Shown in pieces: positions 8,624 through 19,144 of a stretch of DNA of 38,127 nucleotides. The DNA lies in NCBI GenBank assembly GCA_009377375.1, contig WHUE01000039.1, positions 1-38,127 on the forward strand, read 5' to 3'. Origin of the DNA: Alphaproteobacteria bacterium (lineage in GTDB: Bacteria > Pseudomonadota > Alphaproteobacteria > MPNO01 > UBA2964). The notes below the pieces were generated by a model. It was not told where the DNA came from. It did not search any database and saw only the letters and a program-made list of their open reading frames with translations. Positions within the stretch are counted from its first letter, which is position 1, and each line of letters begins with the position of its first letter. The translations under genes and the position numbers were made by a program.

Positions 8624-9925
8624 ATGCTCAACCGGCTCTTCCGGCTCGAAGAAAACGGAACCACCGTGCGCACCGAACTGGTCGCCGGGCTGACGACCTT
8701 CCTCACCATGGCCTACATCATCGTCGTCAATCCGGGCATCCTGGCCGCTGCGGGCATGGATCAGGGCGCGGTGTTCGTCGCCACCTGCCTCGCCGCCGCG
8801 GTGGGCAGCCTCATCATGGGGCTGTACGCCAACTATCCGATCGCGCTGGCGCCCGGAATGGGGCTCAACGCCTTCTTCGCTTTCGTCGTCGTCAATGGGA
8901 TGGGAATAAGCTGGCAGATCGCACTGGCCGCCGTGCTGGTTTCGGGCGTGCTGTTCGTGATCCTCAGCGTGCTACCGTTCCGCGCCTGGCTGGTCAATTC
9001 CATCCCGCGCTCGCAGAAGCTGGCGATCGCTGCCGGAATCGGGCTTTTCCTCGGCTTCATCGGGCTCAAGGCCGCCGGGGCCATCGTCGCGAGTTCGGCG
9101 ACCTTCGTCACCGTGGGAGACCTGACCAGCCTGCCGGTGCTGCTGGCCGCGCTCGGATTCGTGCTGATGGTCGCGCTGGATTACAAGGGAATACCGGGCG
9201 CAATCATCATCGGCATCCTGGCGGTAACGGCGGGGGCGGTGGCGCTGGGGCTGTCCAGATCGCCGGATGCCCTGATGTCCGTCCCGCCCAGCATCGCCCC
9301 CACCTTCATGGCGCTGGACCTTCCCGGATTTTTCGCGCTGGGCGCGGGCGTGGTCATGGCGCTGCTGTTCAGCTTCCTGCTGGTGGATCTGTTCGACACG
9401 GCGGGCACGCTGGTCGGCCTTGCCCATCAGGCCGACATGCTGGATGAGGAGGGCAACCTGCCCAAGCTCGGTCCCGCCCTCGTCGCGGACTCGACGGCGA
9501 CCGTCGCCGGCGCCGTCCTCGGCACCTCGACAACCACCAGCTACATCGAGAGCGCGGCCGGAATCCGGGCCGGCGGGCGCACGGGGCTGACGGCCGTCAC
9601 TGTCGGCGGCTGTTTCCTGCTCGCGCTGCTCTTCTCGCCGCTGGCAACGGCGATTCCGGCCTATGCCACCGCACCGGCAATCCTGTTCGTCGCCTGCGTC
9701 ATGACCCGCGCGCTGGCGGAGATCGACTGGGACGACATCACCGAGTTCCTGCCCGCCATGGTCACCATGCTGGCGATGCCGCTGACCTTTTCCATCGCGA
9801 CCGGGATCGGATTCGGCTTCATCGCCTATGTCGCGATCAAGCTCGCCTGCGGACGGGCGCGCGACGTCGGCGCCGCGGTCTGGCTGACCGCCGCGGCATT
9901 CCTGCTGCACTTCGTCACGAAATAG
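8624..9925 (+). CDS. AzgA-type purine (adenine/guanine/hypoxanthine) permease, NCS2 superfamily
   Basis: A 433-residue inner-membrane transporter with about 12-14 hydrophobic segments, the size of E. coli AzgA-type permeases (about 445). Family signatures are TFLTMAYIIVVNPGILAAAG near the N-terminus, YPIALAPGMGLNAFFAF, FDTAGTLVG in the centre, and STTTSYIESAAGIRAGGRTG. It should import purine bases by proton symport; exact specificity is not readable. The ATG at 8624 is chosen because a GGGGGTG Shine-Dalgarno precedes it and because MLNRLFRLEENGT is the usual family start; an in-frame ATG at 8594 lies inside the RNA element. The last 11 bases overlap the convergent glycosylase gene. The candidate riboswitch in front suggests control by a purine metabolite. 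Confidence 0.92.
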   Translation: MLNRLFRLEENGTTVRTELVAGLTTFLTMAYIIVVNPGILAAAGMDQGAVFVATCLAAAVGSLIMGLYANYPIALAPGMGLNAFFAFVVVNGMGISWQIALAAVLVSGVLFVILSVLPFRAWLVNSIPRSQKLAIAAGIGLFLGFIGLKAAGAIVASSATFVTVGDLTSLPVLLAALGFVLMVALDYKGIPGAIIIGILAVTAGAVALGLSRSPDALMSVPPSIAPTFMALDLPGFFALGAGVVMALLFSFLLVDLFDTAGTLVGLAHQADMLDEEGNLPKLGPALVADSTATVAGAVLGTSTTTSYIESAAGIRAGGRTGLTAVTVGGCFLLALLFSPLATAIPAYATAPAILFVACVMTRALAEIDWDDITEFLPAMVTMLAMPLTFSIATGIGFGFIAYVAIKLACGRARDVGAAVWLTAAAFLLHFVTK

Positions 9926-10463
9926 CCGTGGCGGACATCCACGGCGGCCCGAGCGCCGATATCCGGGCGTAGACCGGGCAGTCCTCGCGATGCGCGCCGG
10001 GCAGATATCCGGTGCTCATCAGGAATTCCCCGGTGATCTCGCCGCCGGTGAAGCGAAACGTCTTCCTGAACAGCTTCACCCATCCCGCCTTGTCCAGCGG
10101 GTGCTGTGCCGCCAGCCAGGCCGCGAAGGAGCCATGCTCCCGTTGCAGGGCAAGGACGACGCCCGCGTTATGGATCGCGGCATCGATTTTCAGCCTGTTC
10201 CGGATGATGCCGGCGTCGGACAGCAGCCGCGCGCGGTCGCCTGTGCCGAAGCGGGCCACGACGGCGGGATCGAACCCCCTGTATGCGGCGCGAAAGGCCG
10301 CGCGCTTCTTGAGCACCGTCAGCCAGGACAGTCCGGCCTGGTTGATCTCCAACACCAGCCGCTCGAACAGCACGGCGTCGTCCTCGACCGGAAAACCGTA
10401 TTCGCGATCGTGATAGGGGCCGTGAAAGGGATGCCCCGGCGCCGCATCGCAGTAACCCGACAC
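9915..10463 (-). CDS. tag: DNA-3-methyladenine glycosylase I
   Basis: A 182-residue base-excision repair enzyme that removes 3-methyladenine from alkylated DNA. Compared with E. coli Tag it keeps the zinc ligands (C5, H18, H158, C162), the catalytic-pocket residues Y17, E39 and W47, and the core NQAGLSWLTVLKKR (41-54) with DAGIIRNRLKI (83-93). The start is GTG at 10463 (GTG TCG GGT TAC TGC), preceded by a GAGGGCAGGG stretch that can serve as Shine-Dalgarno. It lies 10 bases after the DUF1467 gene and is the last gene of the long minus-strand unit. It overlaps the convergent permease gene by 11 bases at its 3' end. Confidence 0.93.
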   Translation of the reverse strand: MSGYCDAAPGHPFHGPYHDREYGFPVEDDAVLFERLVLEINQAGLSWLTVLKKRAAFRAAYRGFDPAVVARFGTGDRARLLSDAGIIRNRLKIDAAIHNAGVVLALQREHGSFAAWLAAQHPLDKAGWVKLFRKTFRFTGGEITGEFLMSTGYLPGAHREDCPVYARISALGPPWMSATAIS

Positions 10464-10473
10464 CGCCCTGCCC

Positions 10474-10722
10474 TCACCCGCCGCGGAACGAAAGCTGACC
10501 GGAGGCGATCAGCCACCAGGCGATGCCCCACAGTGCCCCCGCAATGACCGTCGTCGCAGCCGCCTTGAGCCACAGCCTGGGCTTCACCGGCGCACCGCTT
10601 TCGTGGCCGGGTTCCGCCCGCTCGCCCACTTCATGCGGCGGGCGCACCCCGATCGGCAGCGTCATGAAAAACACCAGCCACCACAGGACCACGTAGACGA
10701 GGATGCCCGAAAAGACGTTCAT
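10474..10722 (-). CDS. DUF1467 family small membrane protein
   Basis: An 82-residue inner-membrane protein with two membrane helices (about residues 5-22 and 55-74) joined by a short charged loop, HEVGERAEPGHESGAPVKPR. The segment WWLVFFMTLPIGVRPPHE is characteristic of DUF1467, a family found beside rnj in Alphaproteobacteria; its function is unknown. The ATG at 10722 lies 11 bases after the rnj stop codon with only a weak ribosome-binding site, suggesting translational coupling to rnj. A longer open frame upstream lies within rnj and is not coding in that frame. Confidence 0.85.
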   Translation of the reverse strand: MNVFSGILVYVVLWWLVFFMTLPIGVRPPHEVGERAEPGHESGAPVKPRLWLKAAATTVIAGALWGIAWWLIASGQLSFRGG

Positions 10723-10733
10723 GGCGGCGAAGG

Positions 10734-12386
10734 TTACACCCGTACCACGTGGATTTCGACCGGGGTGCGCCGCCCCGTCGCGCGGCGCAGCGCCCGGCGC
10801 AGTTCGCGCCGGACCGATTCCTCCACCGCGTCGTCGTCGCGCCGCGCCCTGGGCGAAAGACGTTCGAACCCGTCGCGAATGGCGCCCAGCGCATCCTCGT
10901 GCAGCCCGGCATCCTCGTCCGTGCCGTCCAGCAGGCCCGAAACGGAAAGACGGGGCTCCCCGCGCAGCCGCCCCCTCTCGTCGACCACCACGGTGGCCAC
11001 CGCCATTCCCGCGTAGGACAGCCGCCGGCGGGCCTTCAGTACCTCTCCGCCGAGCGGCAGCAGCCGGCTGCCTTCCACGCCGAACCGGCCGACCTGTTCC
11101 TGGCCGACGATCTCCGCCGGGCCGGGATGCAGGCGCACGCGGTCGCCGTTCTCCACGATCACGGTCTGCCTTGCGCCGCATTCGCGGGCAAGCGCCGCGT
11201 TCGCGTCCTGCATGCGGCGTTCGCCGTGGATCGGGATGACCAGCGGGGGCTTCACCCAGCCGTACATCTCCACCAGCTCGTCCCGGCGGGGATGGCCGGA
11301 CACGTGCACGAACTCGTCATCCGCGGTGACGATCTTCACCCCCGCCCGCGCGAGCATGTTCTGCACCCGGCCGATGGCCTTCTCGTTGCCGGGAATCTCG
11401 CGCGACGAGAAGATGACGGTATCCCCTGCCTCCAGCACGATTTCCGGATGGTCGTCGGCGGCGATGCGCGCCAGCGCCGCCCGCGCCTCGCCCTGGCTGC
11501 CGGTCACCGCCAGCACGGTGCGCTCCGGCGGCAGGAAGCCGGCGTCGTATTCGTTCAGGAACTGGGGGCAGTCCTGAAGGTAGCCGCAATCCCGGGCGAC
11601 CGTGGTGACGTTCCACAGCGAGCGGCCGACCAGTCCGATCTCCCGGCCGTTGGCGCGCGCGGCCATCGCGACCGTTTCCAGCCGCGCGACGTTGGAGGCA
11701 AAGCAGGCCACGGCGACCCGCCGCTTGCAGCGGCCTATCACCTCGATCAGGCTTTCGCGCACGGCGGCTTCCGATCCCGCCCGGCCCGGCGTCATCGCAT
11801 TGGTGGAATCGCACATCATGGCCACCACGCCCTCCCTGCCAAGCGCCTGGAAAGCCGCCGGGTTGGTCCTCGGTCCGATCAGCGGTCCGTCGTCCAGCTT
11901 CCAGTCGGTCGCGTGCAGCACGATGCCGGCCGGGGTGCGGATCGCCAGCGCCTGGGTCTCCGGAATCGAATGGGCGACGGGGATGAAGTCGATCTGGAAC
12001 GGGCCGAGATTGACGCCGCCGCCGCAGGGCACCTCGTTGAGCGGCACGACCCGGTCGAGCTCGGCCTCCTCGAGCTTTCGCCGCAGCAGGCCGCAGGCGA
12101 ACGGCGTGCCGAAGACCGGGCAGCCGAGTCGTCGCCACAAATACGGAATGGCGCCGTAATGATCCTCATGCGCATGGGTCAGGACGATGCCGAGCAGGTC
12201 CTTCCTGATCTCTTCGACAAAGGCGATGTCCGGCACGATTACGTCGATGCCCGGTGCGAACTCGTCGCCGAAGGTGACCCCGCAATCGACCATGATCCAC
12301 TTGCCGTCATAGCCGTAAAGCGCGAGGTTCATGCCGACCTCGCCCGTGCCGCCGAGCGTCAGGAATTCGAGGGATCGGTCGGTCAT
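10734..12386 (-). CDS. rnj: Ribonuclease J
   Basis: A 550-residue metallo-beta-lactamase / beta-CASP ribonuclease with 5'-3' exonuclease and endonuclease activity, acting in rRNA maturation and mRNA turnover in Alphaproteobacteria. The zinc-binding motif HAHEDH is at residues 71-76. Further family motifs are [35 protein letters not shown] and [12 protein letters not shown]-terminal domain from about residue 450 carries a basic segment rich in RR and RE, normal for the family. The ATG at 12386 overlaps the coaX stop by 4 bases (ATGA). Position after coaX and before DUF1467 is the standard arrangement. Confidence 0.96.
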   Translation of the reverse strand: MTDRSLEFLTLGGTGEVGMNLALYGYDGKWIMVDCGVTFGDEFAPGIDVIVPDIAFVEEIRKDLLGIVLTHAHEDHYGAIPYLWRRLGCPVFGTPFACGLLRRKLEEAELDRVVPLNEVPCGGGVNLGPFQIDFIPVAHSIPETQALAIRTPAGIVLHATDWKLDDGPLIGPRTNPAAFQALGREGVVAMMCDSTNAMTPGRAGSEAAVRESLIEVIGRCKRRVAVACFASNVARLETVAMAARANGREIGLVGRSLWNVTTVARDCGYLQDCPQFLNEYDAGFLPPERTVLAVTGSQGEARAALARIAADDHPEIVLEAGDTVIFSSREIPGNEKAIGRVQNMLARAGVKIVTADDEFVHVSGHPRRDELVEMYGWVKPPLVIPIHGERRMQDANAALARECGARQTVIVENGDRVRLHPGPAEIVGQEQVGRFGVEGSRLLPLGGEVLKARRRLSYAGMAVATVVVDERGRLRGEPRLSVSGLLDGTDEDAGLHEDALGAIRDGFERLSPRARRDDDAVEESVRRELRRALRRATGRRTPVEIHVVRV

Positions 12387-13156
12387 TTCGGTGCATTCCT
12401 GCGGTAGATTTCCGCCAGCCCGCGCAAGGTCAGGTCCGGATCCAGATGTTCGATCGCCGTAGTCGCCTCGACGAACAGCGGCGCCAGCCCGCCGGTCGCG
12501 ATGACGGTCATCGGCGCACCGAATTCCGCCTTGATGCGCGCCACCAGCCCCTCGATCAGCCCGACATAGCCCCAGTAGACGCCGGACATCATTGCCGGAG
12601 TCGTGCGTTTGCCGATCACCGATTTTGGGCGTTCCACCGCGATCCGCGGCAGCTTGGCCGCGGCCGCGTGCAGCGCATCAAGCGACAGGTTGATGCCGGG
12701 CGATATCACGCCGCCGAAGTAATTGCCATCGCCGTCGATCACGTCGAACGTCGTGGCCGTGCCGAAATCGATGATAATCAGCGGTCCGCCATAGCGGCTA
12801 TGGGCCGCGGCGGCGTTGACCAGCCGGTCCGCGCCGACGTCTTCCGGCGCGTCCAGCAGCACCTCGACGCCGAGCTCGACACCCGGTTCGCCGACCACCA
12901 GCGCCTCGCAGGCGAAGTACTTGCGCGAGAGCGTCTTCAGGCTGAAAAGCGTTTCCGGCACCACCGTCGCCAGGATGCAGGCGTCGATATCGCCTCTCGT
13001 CAGCCCTTCCAGAGCCATCAGCTGGGTCAGCCAGACGCCATATTCGTCCGCGGTGCGCTTGGCATCGGACGAGCTGCGCCATTCACCGCGCCGGGCGTCG
13101 CCCTCGAACACGGCGAAAACGGTGTTGGTGTTTCCGGAATCGATCGCCAGCAGCAT
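12383..13156 (-). CDS. coaX: Type III pantothenate kinase
   Basis: A 257-residue cytoplasmic kinase that phosphorylates pantothenate in the first step of coenzyme A synthesis. It belongs to the ASKHA fold: phosphate-1 motif AIDSGNTNT (residues 4-12), the [11 protein letters not shown] segment, and a phosphate-2 region [15 protein letters not shown]. The C-terminal [10 protein letters not shown] forms the adenosine motif. The type III enzyme is not inhibited by CoA and often requires a monovalent cation (family knowledge). The start is 3 bases after the birA stop, and the end overlaps rnj by 4 bases, so it is clearly part of the same transcript. Confidence 0.95.
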   Translation of the reverse strand: MLLAIDSGNTNTVFAVFEGDARRGEWRSSSDAKRTADEYGVWLTQLMALEGLTRGDIDACILATVVPETLFSLKTLSRKYFACEALVVGEPGVELGVEVLLDAPEDVGADRLVNAAAAHSRYGGPLIIIDFGTATTFDVIDGDGNYFGGVISPGINLSLDALHAAAAKLPRIAVERPKSVIGKRTTPAMMSGVYWGYVGLIEGLVARIKAEFGAPMTVIATGGLAPLFVEATTAIEHLDPDLTLRGLAEIYRRNAPK

Positions 13157-13159
13157 GGC

Positions 13160-13912
13160 TCAGCCTGCCATCGGCATGATCTCGCCCGCGGCGATGCGCC
13201 GGACGCCCTGCGGCCCCTGATCGAGCAGCAGCGCCCCGTCGTCCCCAAGCGCTACGAACACGCCGTCGAAGACGGACCCGTCCGGCAACCGCGCGCGCAT
13301 GGCCTCGCCAATGCCGTAAGCCCGTGCCTGCCACGCCTCGCGCACCGGAGAGAACCCCTCTCTGCGCCAGCGTGCGAAGGACGCCAGGAACGCGGCGATC
13401 AACGAGTCGCGGAGAACTTCCACCGTCGTCCCCGCCGCGCCTTCGTCATGGAGGCATGTCGCCGGCCACGAGGCGACGGCCGGCGCGCTTTCGACATTGA
13501 TACCAATTCCGATGGCCAACCCGCCGCTCCCGTCTCCTTCAATCAGTATGCCGCCGGCCTTGCGGCCGGCGACGAGAAGATCGTTGGGCCACTTATAGCG
13601 CAAATCGACGCCCGCCGCCCCGCAGCCGAGAATCGCCTCGCCCGCCGCCACCGCCGCGACGAAAGCGATCTCGGCGGGCGGGCGCCCGCGCGGGGCCTCG
13701 GCGAGAAAGCTCACATACAGGTTGCCCAGCGGCGAGGACCAGCTTCGGCCGTCACGCCCCCTGCCCGCGGTCTGTTCTCGCGCCCAGATGACCTCGATGC
13801 CGCGCGCGCCCGCGGCGAGGCGACGCAGCGCCTCCGCGTTGGTGCCGTCAAGCGAGTCGAACGCGGTCATCCGCACGCCCGGCGCCGCGGCGATGCTGGC
13901 ATCGCGGCTCAT
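13160..13912 (-). CDS. birA: Biotin--[acetyl-CoA-carboxylase] ligase (monofunctional, no repressor domain)
   Basis: A 250-residue enzyme that makes biotinyl-AMP and attaches biotin to the carrier protein of acetyl-CoA carboxylase and other biotin enzymes. The biotin/AMP loop GRGRDGRSW (50-58) and the KWPND motif (107-111), followed by KAGGILIE, are intact. A small C-terminal SH3-like domain ends at VRRIAAGEIMPM. It has no N-terminal helix-turn-helix, so unlike E. coli BirA it is not expected to act as a transcriptional repressor. It begins 7 bases after nuoN, which is common in Alphaproteobacteria. Confidence 0.94.
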   Translation of the reverse strand: MSRDASIAAAPGVRMTAFDSLDGTNAEALRRLAAGARGIEVIWAREQTAGRGRDGRSWSSPLGNLYVSFLAEAPRGRPPAEIAFVAAVAAGEAILGCGAAGVDLRYKWPNDLLVAGRKAGGILIEGDGSGGLAIGIGINVESAPAVASWPATCLHDEGAAGTTVEVLRDSLIAAFLASFARWRREGFSPVREAWQARAYGIGEAMRARLPDGSVFDGVFVALGDDGALLLDQGPQGVRRIAAGEIMPMAG

Positions 13913-13919
13913 GACGGGG

Positions 13920-15356
13920 TCAACCGGCGAACAGTGCGGCCGCAGCGGTCTGCGCGCCGTTCAGGATCGGCGACGGATAGACGAAGAACAGCACGATGAA
14001 CAGCGTCGAGGCGGCCATGATCGCCCCGATCTCGCGCCCGACGGGACGGTCCATGCTCTCGGCCGGCTCGTCGAAATACATGATCTTGATGATGCGCAGG
14101 TAGTAATAGGCCCCGATCACGCTCGCCAGCACGCCGATCACGGCCAGGGCGTAGAGCCCGGCCTGCACCGCGGCGAGGAAGACGTAGAGCTTGCCGAAGA
14201 AGCCCGCGAGCGGAGGAATGCCCGCCATGGAGAACATCAGCACCGCCATCGCCAGCGCGACCATCGGCTGCGTGCGCGACAGCCCGGCAAGATCGTCGAT
14301 TCCTTCCACCATCCGGTTACCGCGTCGCATGGCGAGCACGCAGCAGAAGGCGCCTGCGCTCATCGCGAGGTAGATGGCCAGGTAGATGAGCACGCCGCGC
14401 ACCCCCGTCTCGTTGCCGGCGGCGAGGCCGACCAGCGCGTAGCCGACATGGCCGATGGAGCTGTACGCGAGAAGGCGCTTGATGTTGGACTGCCAGATCG
14501 CGGCCAGAGCGCCGAGGATCATGGAGGCGATCGCGAGCAGCCACACGATTTGCTGCCATTCCGCCACCAGCGGACCGAAAGGCCCCGTCAGGACCCGCAT
14601 GAACAGCGCGAAGGCCGCGATCTTGGGGGCGAGGGCGAAGAACGCGGTGACGGGGGTCGGCGCGCCTTCGTACACGTCCGGCGTCCACATATGGAACGGC
14701 ACCGCCGAAATCTTGAAGGCGAGCCCGGCGATCACGAACACCATCCCTACGATCAGCCCGATGCTGGGGCCGCTGCCGGTCTTGAAGACGCCGGCCAGCG
14801 CGTCGAACCCCGTGCTTCCGGCGAAGCCATAGACCAGCGAGGCGCCGTAGAGCAGCATTCCCGAGGACAGCGCGCCCAGAACGAAGTATTTCAGCCCCGC
14901 TTCGGATGAGCGGAGATTGTCGCGCCGAAACGCGGCGAGCACGTACAGCGACAGGCTCTGCAGCTCCAGCCCGACATAGAGCGAGATCAGGTCGTTCGCC
15001 GAGATCATCATGAACATGCCGAGCGTGGCGAACACGATCAGCACCGGGAACTCGAACCGCGCGACCTCGTGCCGTTCGTTATAGGACAGCGACATCGCGA
15101 TGCCGAATACGGCGCCGATCACCACCAGCCACTTGGCGAACTGGGCGAAGGCGTCCGTCACGAACTGACCGCCGAAGACGACCTGCCGGTCGCTGCTGAG
15201 CGTCCCCGACGCAATGCCGGCCACGACGAGGACCAGCACCGAAATCCAGGCAACGCTGCGCATGGCGCCGTCGCCCCGGAACACGCCGATCATCAGCAAC
15301 GCCATGCCGCCGCAGGCGAGGACGAGCTCCGGAATGACAGGGGTCAGGTTGATCAT
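13920..15356 (-). CDS. nuoN: NADH:quinone oxidoreductase subunit N
   Basis: A 478-residue antiporter-like membrane subunit of complex I that carries one of the proton channels of the membrane arm, with about 14 membrane helices. Typical segments are [23 protein letters not shown] (lysine/glutamate-coupled channel region), [34 protein letters not shown] and [18 protein letters not shown]. Length and motif order are normal. The gene is last of the nuo genes; 12 bases separate it from nuoM, and birA follows after 7 bases, so the transcript probably continues. Confidence 0.96.
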   Translation of the reverse strand: MINLTPVIPELVLACGGMALLMIGVFRGDGAMRSVAWISVLVLVVAGIASGTLSSDRQVVFGGQFVTDAFAQFAKWLVVIGAVFGIAMSLSYNERHEVARFEFPVLIVFATLGMFMMISANDLISLYVGLELQSLSLYVLAAFRRDNLRSSEAGLKYFVLGALSSGMLLYGASLVYGFAGSTGFDALAGVFKTGSGPSIGLIVGMVFVIAGLAFKISAVPFHMWTPDVYEGAPTPVTAFFALAPKIAAFALFMRVLTGPFGPLVAEWQQIVWLLAIASMILGALAAIWQSNIKRLLAYSSIGHVGYALVGLAAGNETGVRGVLIYLAIYLAMSAGAFCCVLAMRRGNRMVEGIDDLAGLSRTQPMVALAMAVLMFSMAGIPPLAGFFGKLYVFLAAVQAGLYALAVIGVLASVIGAYYYLRIIKIMYFDEPAESMDRPVGREIGAIMAASTLFIVLFFVYPSPILNGAQTAAAALFAG

Positions 15357-15368
15357 GGATTACATCCC

Positions 15369-16883
15369 TTACCGGCCCGCCACGGAGAGCGACTGGACCG
15401 CCGCCATCGCCGCCTTGTGCTGGTCCACCAGCCCGGTCACCGCCCCGTCCATCACGGCGAGAAAAGGCGCCGGATAGATTCCCATCCACAAGGTCATGGC
15501 GAGCAGCGGCACGAACATCGCGATCTCGCGCGGGCTCAGATCCAGGATGTCCTTCAGGTCGTCCCTGGTCAGCCGGCCGAAGATTACGCGCCGGTATAGC
15601 CAGAGCATGTAGGCCGCTCCGAGGATGATGCCGGTGCTCGCCAGCAGCGCCACCCAGGTGTTGACCTGGAACACGCCGACCAGCACCAGGAATTCGCCGA
15701 CGAAACCGCTGGTCCCCGGCAGCCCGACGCTGCCGAGCATGAACACCATGAAGAACAGCGCATAGAGCGGCATGCGATGCACCAGCCCGCCGTAGCGCGC
15801 GATATCGCGGCTGTGCATCCGGTCGTAGACGACGCCGACGATCAGGAATAGCGCGCCCGAGATGATGCCGTGGCTGAGCATCTGGAACAGCGCGCCGGCC
15901 AGCCCCTGCACCGTGACGCTGAAGATGCCGATGGTGACGAACCCCATATGGGCGACCGAGGAATAGGCGATCAGCTTCTTCATGTCGGTCTGCGCCAGGG
16001 CCACCAGCGAAGTGTAGACGATGGCGACGACGCTCAGCGTATAGATCAGCGGCGTGAAGAACTCCGTGGCGTACGGGAACATCGGCACCGAAAAGCGGAT
16101 GAAGCCGTAGGCTCCCATCTTCAGCAGCACCCCGGCCAGTATGACCGAGCCCGCCGTCGGCGCCTCGACATGCGCGTCGGGCAGCCATGTGTGCACCGGC
16201 CACATCGGCACCTTGACCGCGAAGCTGGCGAAGAACGCCAGCCACAGCCAGAGCTGCATCGATTGCGGGAAGGTGTAGCGCATCAGCGTCGGCACGTCGG
16301 TCGTTCCGGCCGCGAGATAGACCGCGAGGATCGCGATCAGCATCAGCACGGAGCCCGTCAGCGTGTAGAGGAAGAACTTGAACGCGGCATAGACCCGCCG
16401 CTGCCCGCCCCACACCCCGATGATCAGGAACATCGGGATCAGCACGCCTTCGAAGAAGACGTAGAACAGCACGATGTCCAGCGCACAGAACATGCCGACC
16501 ATCAGCGTCTCGAGGACGAGGAAGGCGATCATGTATTCCTTGACCCGCTTCTGGATGACTTGCCAGGCGGAGATCACGCAGATCGGGGTCAGGAACGTGG
16601 ACAGCAGCACGAAGAACACCGAGATGCCGTCCACGCCCATGTGGTAGGCGATGCCGAATCCGGCGATCCATTCGGATTTCTCGACGAACTGGAAACCGGC
16701 CTTCGCGGTGTCGAAATTGATCCACAGCAGGAGCGACATCAGGAAGGTGATGCCGGAGGTCCACACCGCGGTCCAGCGCGCGTTGCGGGCGACCACGGCC
16801 TCGTCGCCGCGGATGATCAGGATGAAGACCGCCCCGATAAGGGGCAGGAACGTCACGAGGCTCAACAGCGGAAAGTCGGTCAT
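15369..16883 (-). CDS. nuoM: NADH:quinone oxidoreductase subunit M
   Basis: A 504-residue membrane subunit of complex I, homologous to Mrp-type antiporters, providing a second proton path. Visible signatures are [20 protein letters not shown] near the N-terminus, [18 protein letters not shown] (with the conserved channel glutamate), [20 protein letters not shown], and [20 protein letters not shown]. The ATG at 16883 follows the nuoL stop by 4 bases. Size and motifs are as expected, with no sign of damage. Confidence 0.97.
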   Translation of the reverse strand: MTDFPLLSLVTFLPLIGAVFILIIRGDEAVVARNARWTAVWTSGITFLMSLLLWINFDTAKAGFQFVEKSEWIAGFGIAYHMGVDGISVFFVLLSTFLTPICVISAWQVIQKRVKEYMIAFLVLETLMVGMFCALDIVLFYVFFEGVLIPMFLIIGVWGGQRRVYAAFKFFLYTLTGSVLMLIAILAVYLAAGTTDVPTLMRYTFPQSMQLWLWLAFFASFAVKVPMWPVHTWLPDAHVEAPTAGSVILAGVLLKMGAYGFIRFSVPMFPYATEFFTPLIYTLSVVAIVYTSLVALAQTDMKKLIAYSSVAHMGFVTIGIFSVTVQGLAGALFQMLSHGIISGALFLIVGVVYDRMHSRDIARYGGLVHRMPLYALFFMVFMLGSVGLPGTSGFVGEFLVLVGVFQVNTWVALLASTGIILGAAYMLWLYRRVIFGRLTRDDLKDILDLSPREIAMFVPLLAMTLWMGIYPAPFLAVMDGAVTGLVDQHKAAMAAVQSLSVAGR

Positions 16884-16887
16884 CGCC

Positions 16888-18822
16888 CTAGCGCCCCTGC
16901 AGCCAGAGATAGAGCGTGACCAGCCCCGCCACCCCGATCAACATGGCGAAGGCGTAGTGATAGACGTAGCCGCTCTGCAGGCGGCTCGCCCGCTGCGCCA
17001 GGTTGCGCGCGACCGCCGCGACGCCGTCCGGTCCGAGTCCATCGATCAGCGTCCCGTCGCCCTCCTGCCAGAGCTGGCGTCCGAGATAACGCGCCGGGTT
17101 CACGAACACACGGTCGTACAGCTCGTCGAAATACCACTTGTTGTAGAGGAACAGGTAGACGCCCCTGAACCGCCTCGCAACACGGCCCGGCAGGTCGGGG
17201 CGGTACATGTAGAGCCAGTACGCCATGCCGATGCCGGCGAGCCCCACGAGGATCGGCAGCACCTTGACCCAGAACGGCACGTGGTGCGCCTGCTCCAGCG
17301 CCGGATGCGCGGGCAGCACCAGGATCGCCTTGCCCCAGAACGCCTGCATCCCCTCGCCCACGAAGGCGTCGTAGCCGACATAGCCGGCGACGATGGCGCC
17401 GAGGGCCAGCACCAGCAGCGGCACCGTCATGATCTTCGGGGATTCATGCACATGCGCCATGACGCGCTCGTCCGCGCGCGGCCTGCCGTAGAAGGTCATG
17501 ATGATCAGGCGCCAGGAATAGAACGCCGTCATCACCGCCGCCGCGATGCCGAGCCAGAAGGCATAGTAGCCGACCCCCGTGCCGGCGGCGAAGGCGCTTT
17601 CCAGGATGATGTCCTTGGAATAGTAACCGGCGAAGAACGGCATGCCCGCGAGGGCCAGGCTGCCCACCCACATCAGCATATGGGTCAGCGGCACCAGCTT
17701 GTGGATGCCGCCCATCTTGCGCATGTCCTGCTCCGCCGACATGGCGTGGATAACCGAGCCCGCGCCGAGGAACAGCAGCGCCTTGAAGAAGGCGTGCGTC
17801 ATCAGATGGAAGATGCCGGCGGCATAGGCCGAGACCCCGCAGGCGAAGAACATGTAGCCGAGCTGGCTGCAGGTCGAATAGGCGATGACCCGCTTGATGT
17901 CGTTCTGGCACATGCCGATGGTCGCCGCGAAGAACGCCGTCGAGGCGCCGACGATGGCGACCACCAACAGAGCCGTCGGCGCGTATTCGAACATCGGCGA
18001 CAGCCGCGCCACCATGAACACGCCCGCCGTCACCATGGTAGCCGCATGGATCAGCGCGGAGACCGGCGTCGGGCCCTCCATCGCGTCGGGCAGCCATGTA
18101 TGCAACCCGAGCTGCGCCGACTTGCCCATGGCCCCGACGAACAGCAACAGGCAAAGCACGGTCAGCGCGTTGAAGTCCCAGTTCAGGAAATGAAGCACCG
18201 CATCGGCTTTCGCCGGCGTCGCCGCGAACACCGTCTCGAAGCTGAGTGAGTTGTACAGGAAGAACACGCCCATGATGCCGAGCGCGAAGCCGAAATCGCC
18301 GACGCGGTTGACAAGGAACGCCTTGATCGCCGCCGCGTTGGCGCTCGGCTTCTCGTACCAGAAGCCGATCAGCAGATAGGAGCAGAGCCCGACCCCTTCC
18401 CAGCCGACGAAGAGCTGGAGGAAGTTGTCGGAGGTCACCAGGAGCAGCATGAAGAAGGTGAACAGGCTCAGATACGAGAAAAACCGGGGAACCCCCGGAT
18501 CGTGATGCATGTAGCCGACGGAATAGAAATGCACCGCGCAGGAGACCACGGTGACGACGAACACCATGACCGCGGTCAGCGTGTCGAAGCGCAGCGCCCA
18601 AGCCGTCTCGAACTGGCCGGACACGATCCAGGGGAAGAGCTCGACCTCCTGCACCTGACCGTCGAGGGCGACATGTTTCAGGATGAAGATCGAGATGACG
18701 GCGGACAGGAGCATGGCGCCGCAGGTCACGATCTGCGCGCCGCGGTCCTTGACCCAGGGGCCGAACAGCCCCGCGATGGCCGCCGCCGCCAGCGGCAGGA
18801 ATATGCACAACGCATACATCAT
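16888..18822 (-). CDS. nuoL: NADH:quinone oxidoreductase subunit L
   Basis: A 644-residue distal membrane subunit of complex I with about 16 helices, including the C-terminal lateral helix region ([20 protein letters not shown] onward) that clamps the membrane arm. Conserved segments are [55 protein letters not shown], and [20 protein letters not shown]. Two ATG codons stand in a row at 18822 and 18819; I give the first. The nuoK stop lies 4 bases upstream. Confidence 0.97.
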   Translation of the reverse strand: MMYALCIFLPLAAAAIAGLFGPWVKDRGAQIVTCGAMLLSAVISIFILKHVALDGQVQEVELFPWIVSGQFETAWALRFDTLTAVMVFVVTVVSCAVHFYSVGYMHHDPGVPRFFSYLSLFTFFMLLLVTSDNFLQLFVGWEGVGLCSYLLIGFWYEKPSANAAAIKAFLVNRVGDFGFALGIMGVFFLYNSLSFETVFAATPAKADAVLHFLNWDFNALTVLCLLLFVGAMGKSAQLGLHTWLPDAMEGPTPVSALIHAATMVTAGVFMVARLSPMFEYAPTALLVVAIVGASTAFFAATIGMCQNDIKRVIAYSTCSQLGYMFFACGVSAYAAGIFHLMTHAFFKALLFLGAGSVIHAMSAEQDMRKMGGIHKLVPLTHMLMWVGSLALAGMPFFAGYYSKDIILESAFAAGTGVGYYAFWLGIAAAVMTAFYSWRLIIMTFYGRPRADERVMAHVHESPKIMTVPLLVLALGAIVAGYVGYDAFVGEGMQAFWGKAILVLPAHPALEQAHHVPFWVKVLPILVGLAGIGMAYWLYMYRPDLPGRVARRFRGVYLFLYNKWYFDELYDRVFVNPARYLGRQLWQEGDGTLIDGLGPDGVAAVARNLAQRASRLQSGYVYHYAFAMLIGVAGLVTLYLWLQGR

Positions 18823-18826
18823 GCCG

Positions 18827-19144
18827 TCAGCCCTTCATCACGTTGATGTCCTCAACCGCGATGGTGCCGCGGTTGCGGAAATACACGACGATGATCGCCA
18901 GCCCGATAGCCGCTTCCGCAGCCGCCACCGTCAGCACGAGCATGGCGAAGATCTGCCCGGCGAGATCCTGCAGATGGACGGAAAAGGCGACGAGGTTGAT
19001 GTTTACGGAGAGCAGGATCAGCTCGATCGACATCAGGATGACGATGACGTTCTTCCGGTTGAGGAAAATTCCGAAGATCCCGATGGTGAACAGGATCGCC
19101 GCAACGGCGAGGTAGTGCGACAGGCCGATCTGGAGCATCTGCAT
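18827..19144 (-). CDS. nuoK: NADH:quinone oxidoreductase subunit K
   Basis: A 105-residue three-helix membrane subunit of complex [20 protein letters not shown] opens the protein, and [20 protein letters not shown] contains the conserved glutamates of the E-channel; the third helix is [20 protein letters not shown], also with its conserved glutamate. The start ATG at 19144 shares one base with the nuoJ stop (TGATG). A second in-frame ATG 6 bases on (19138) would give the more usual family start MLQIGLSHY. Confidence 0.96.
   Translation of the reverse strand: MQMLQIGLSHYLAVAAILFTIGIFGIFLNRKNVIVILMSIELILLSVNINLVAFSVHLQDLAGQIFAMLVLTVAAAEAAIGLAIIVVYFRNRGTIAVEDINVMKG

Noticed and set aside
8572-8626. 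Alternatives for the RNA element: preQ1-I, SAM-II, guanine/adenine riboswitch
   Set aside because: A pseudoknot with an A-rich linker can be drawn, but the conserved core sequences of preQ1-I and SAM-II are not present, and there is no three-way junction as in the guanine/adenine class.
10749-12407. A 552-codon open frame on the plus strand opposite rnj, and similar long frames opposite lolC/proS (2434-4062), nuoL (16651-18249) and nuoG (21875-24460)
   Set aside because: They are mirror frames of certain genes in high-GC DNA; their products are rich in R, H, Q, G and D with no family features.
15079-16764. A 561-codon minus-strand frame overlapping nuoM
   Set aside because: It runs in another frame of nuoM, whose protein is unmistakable; the alternative product is low-complexity.
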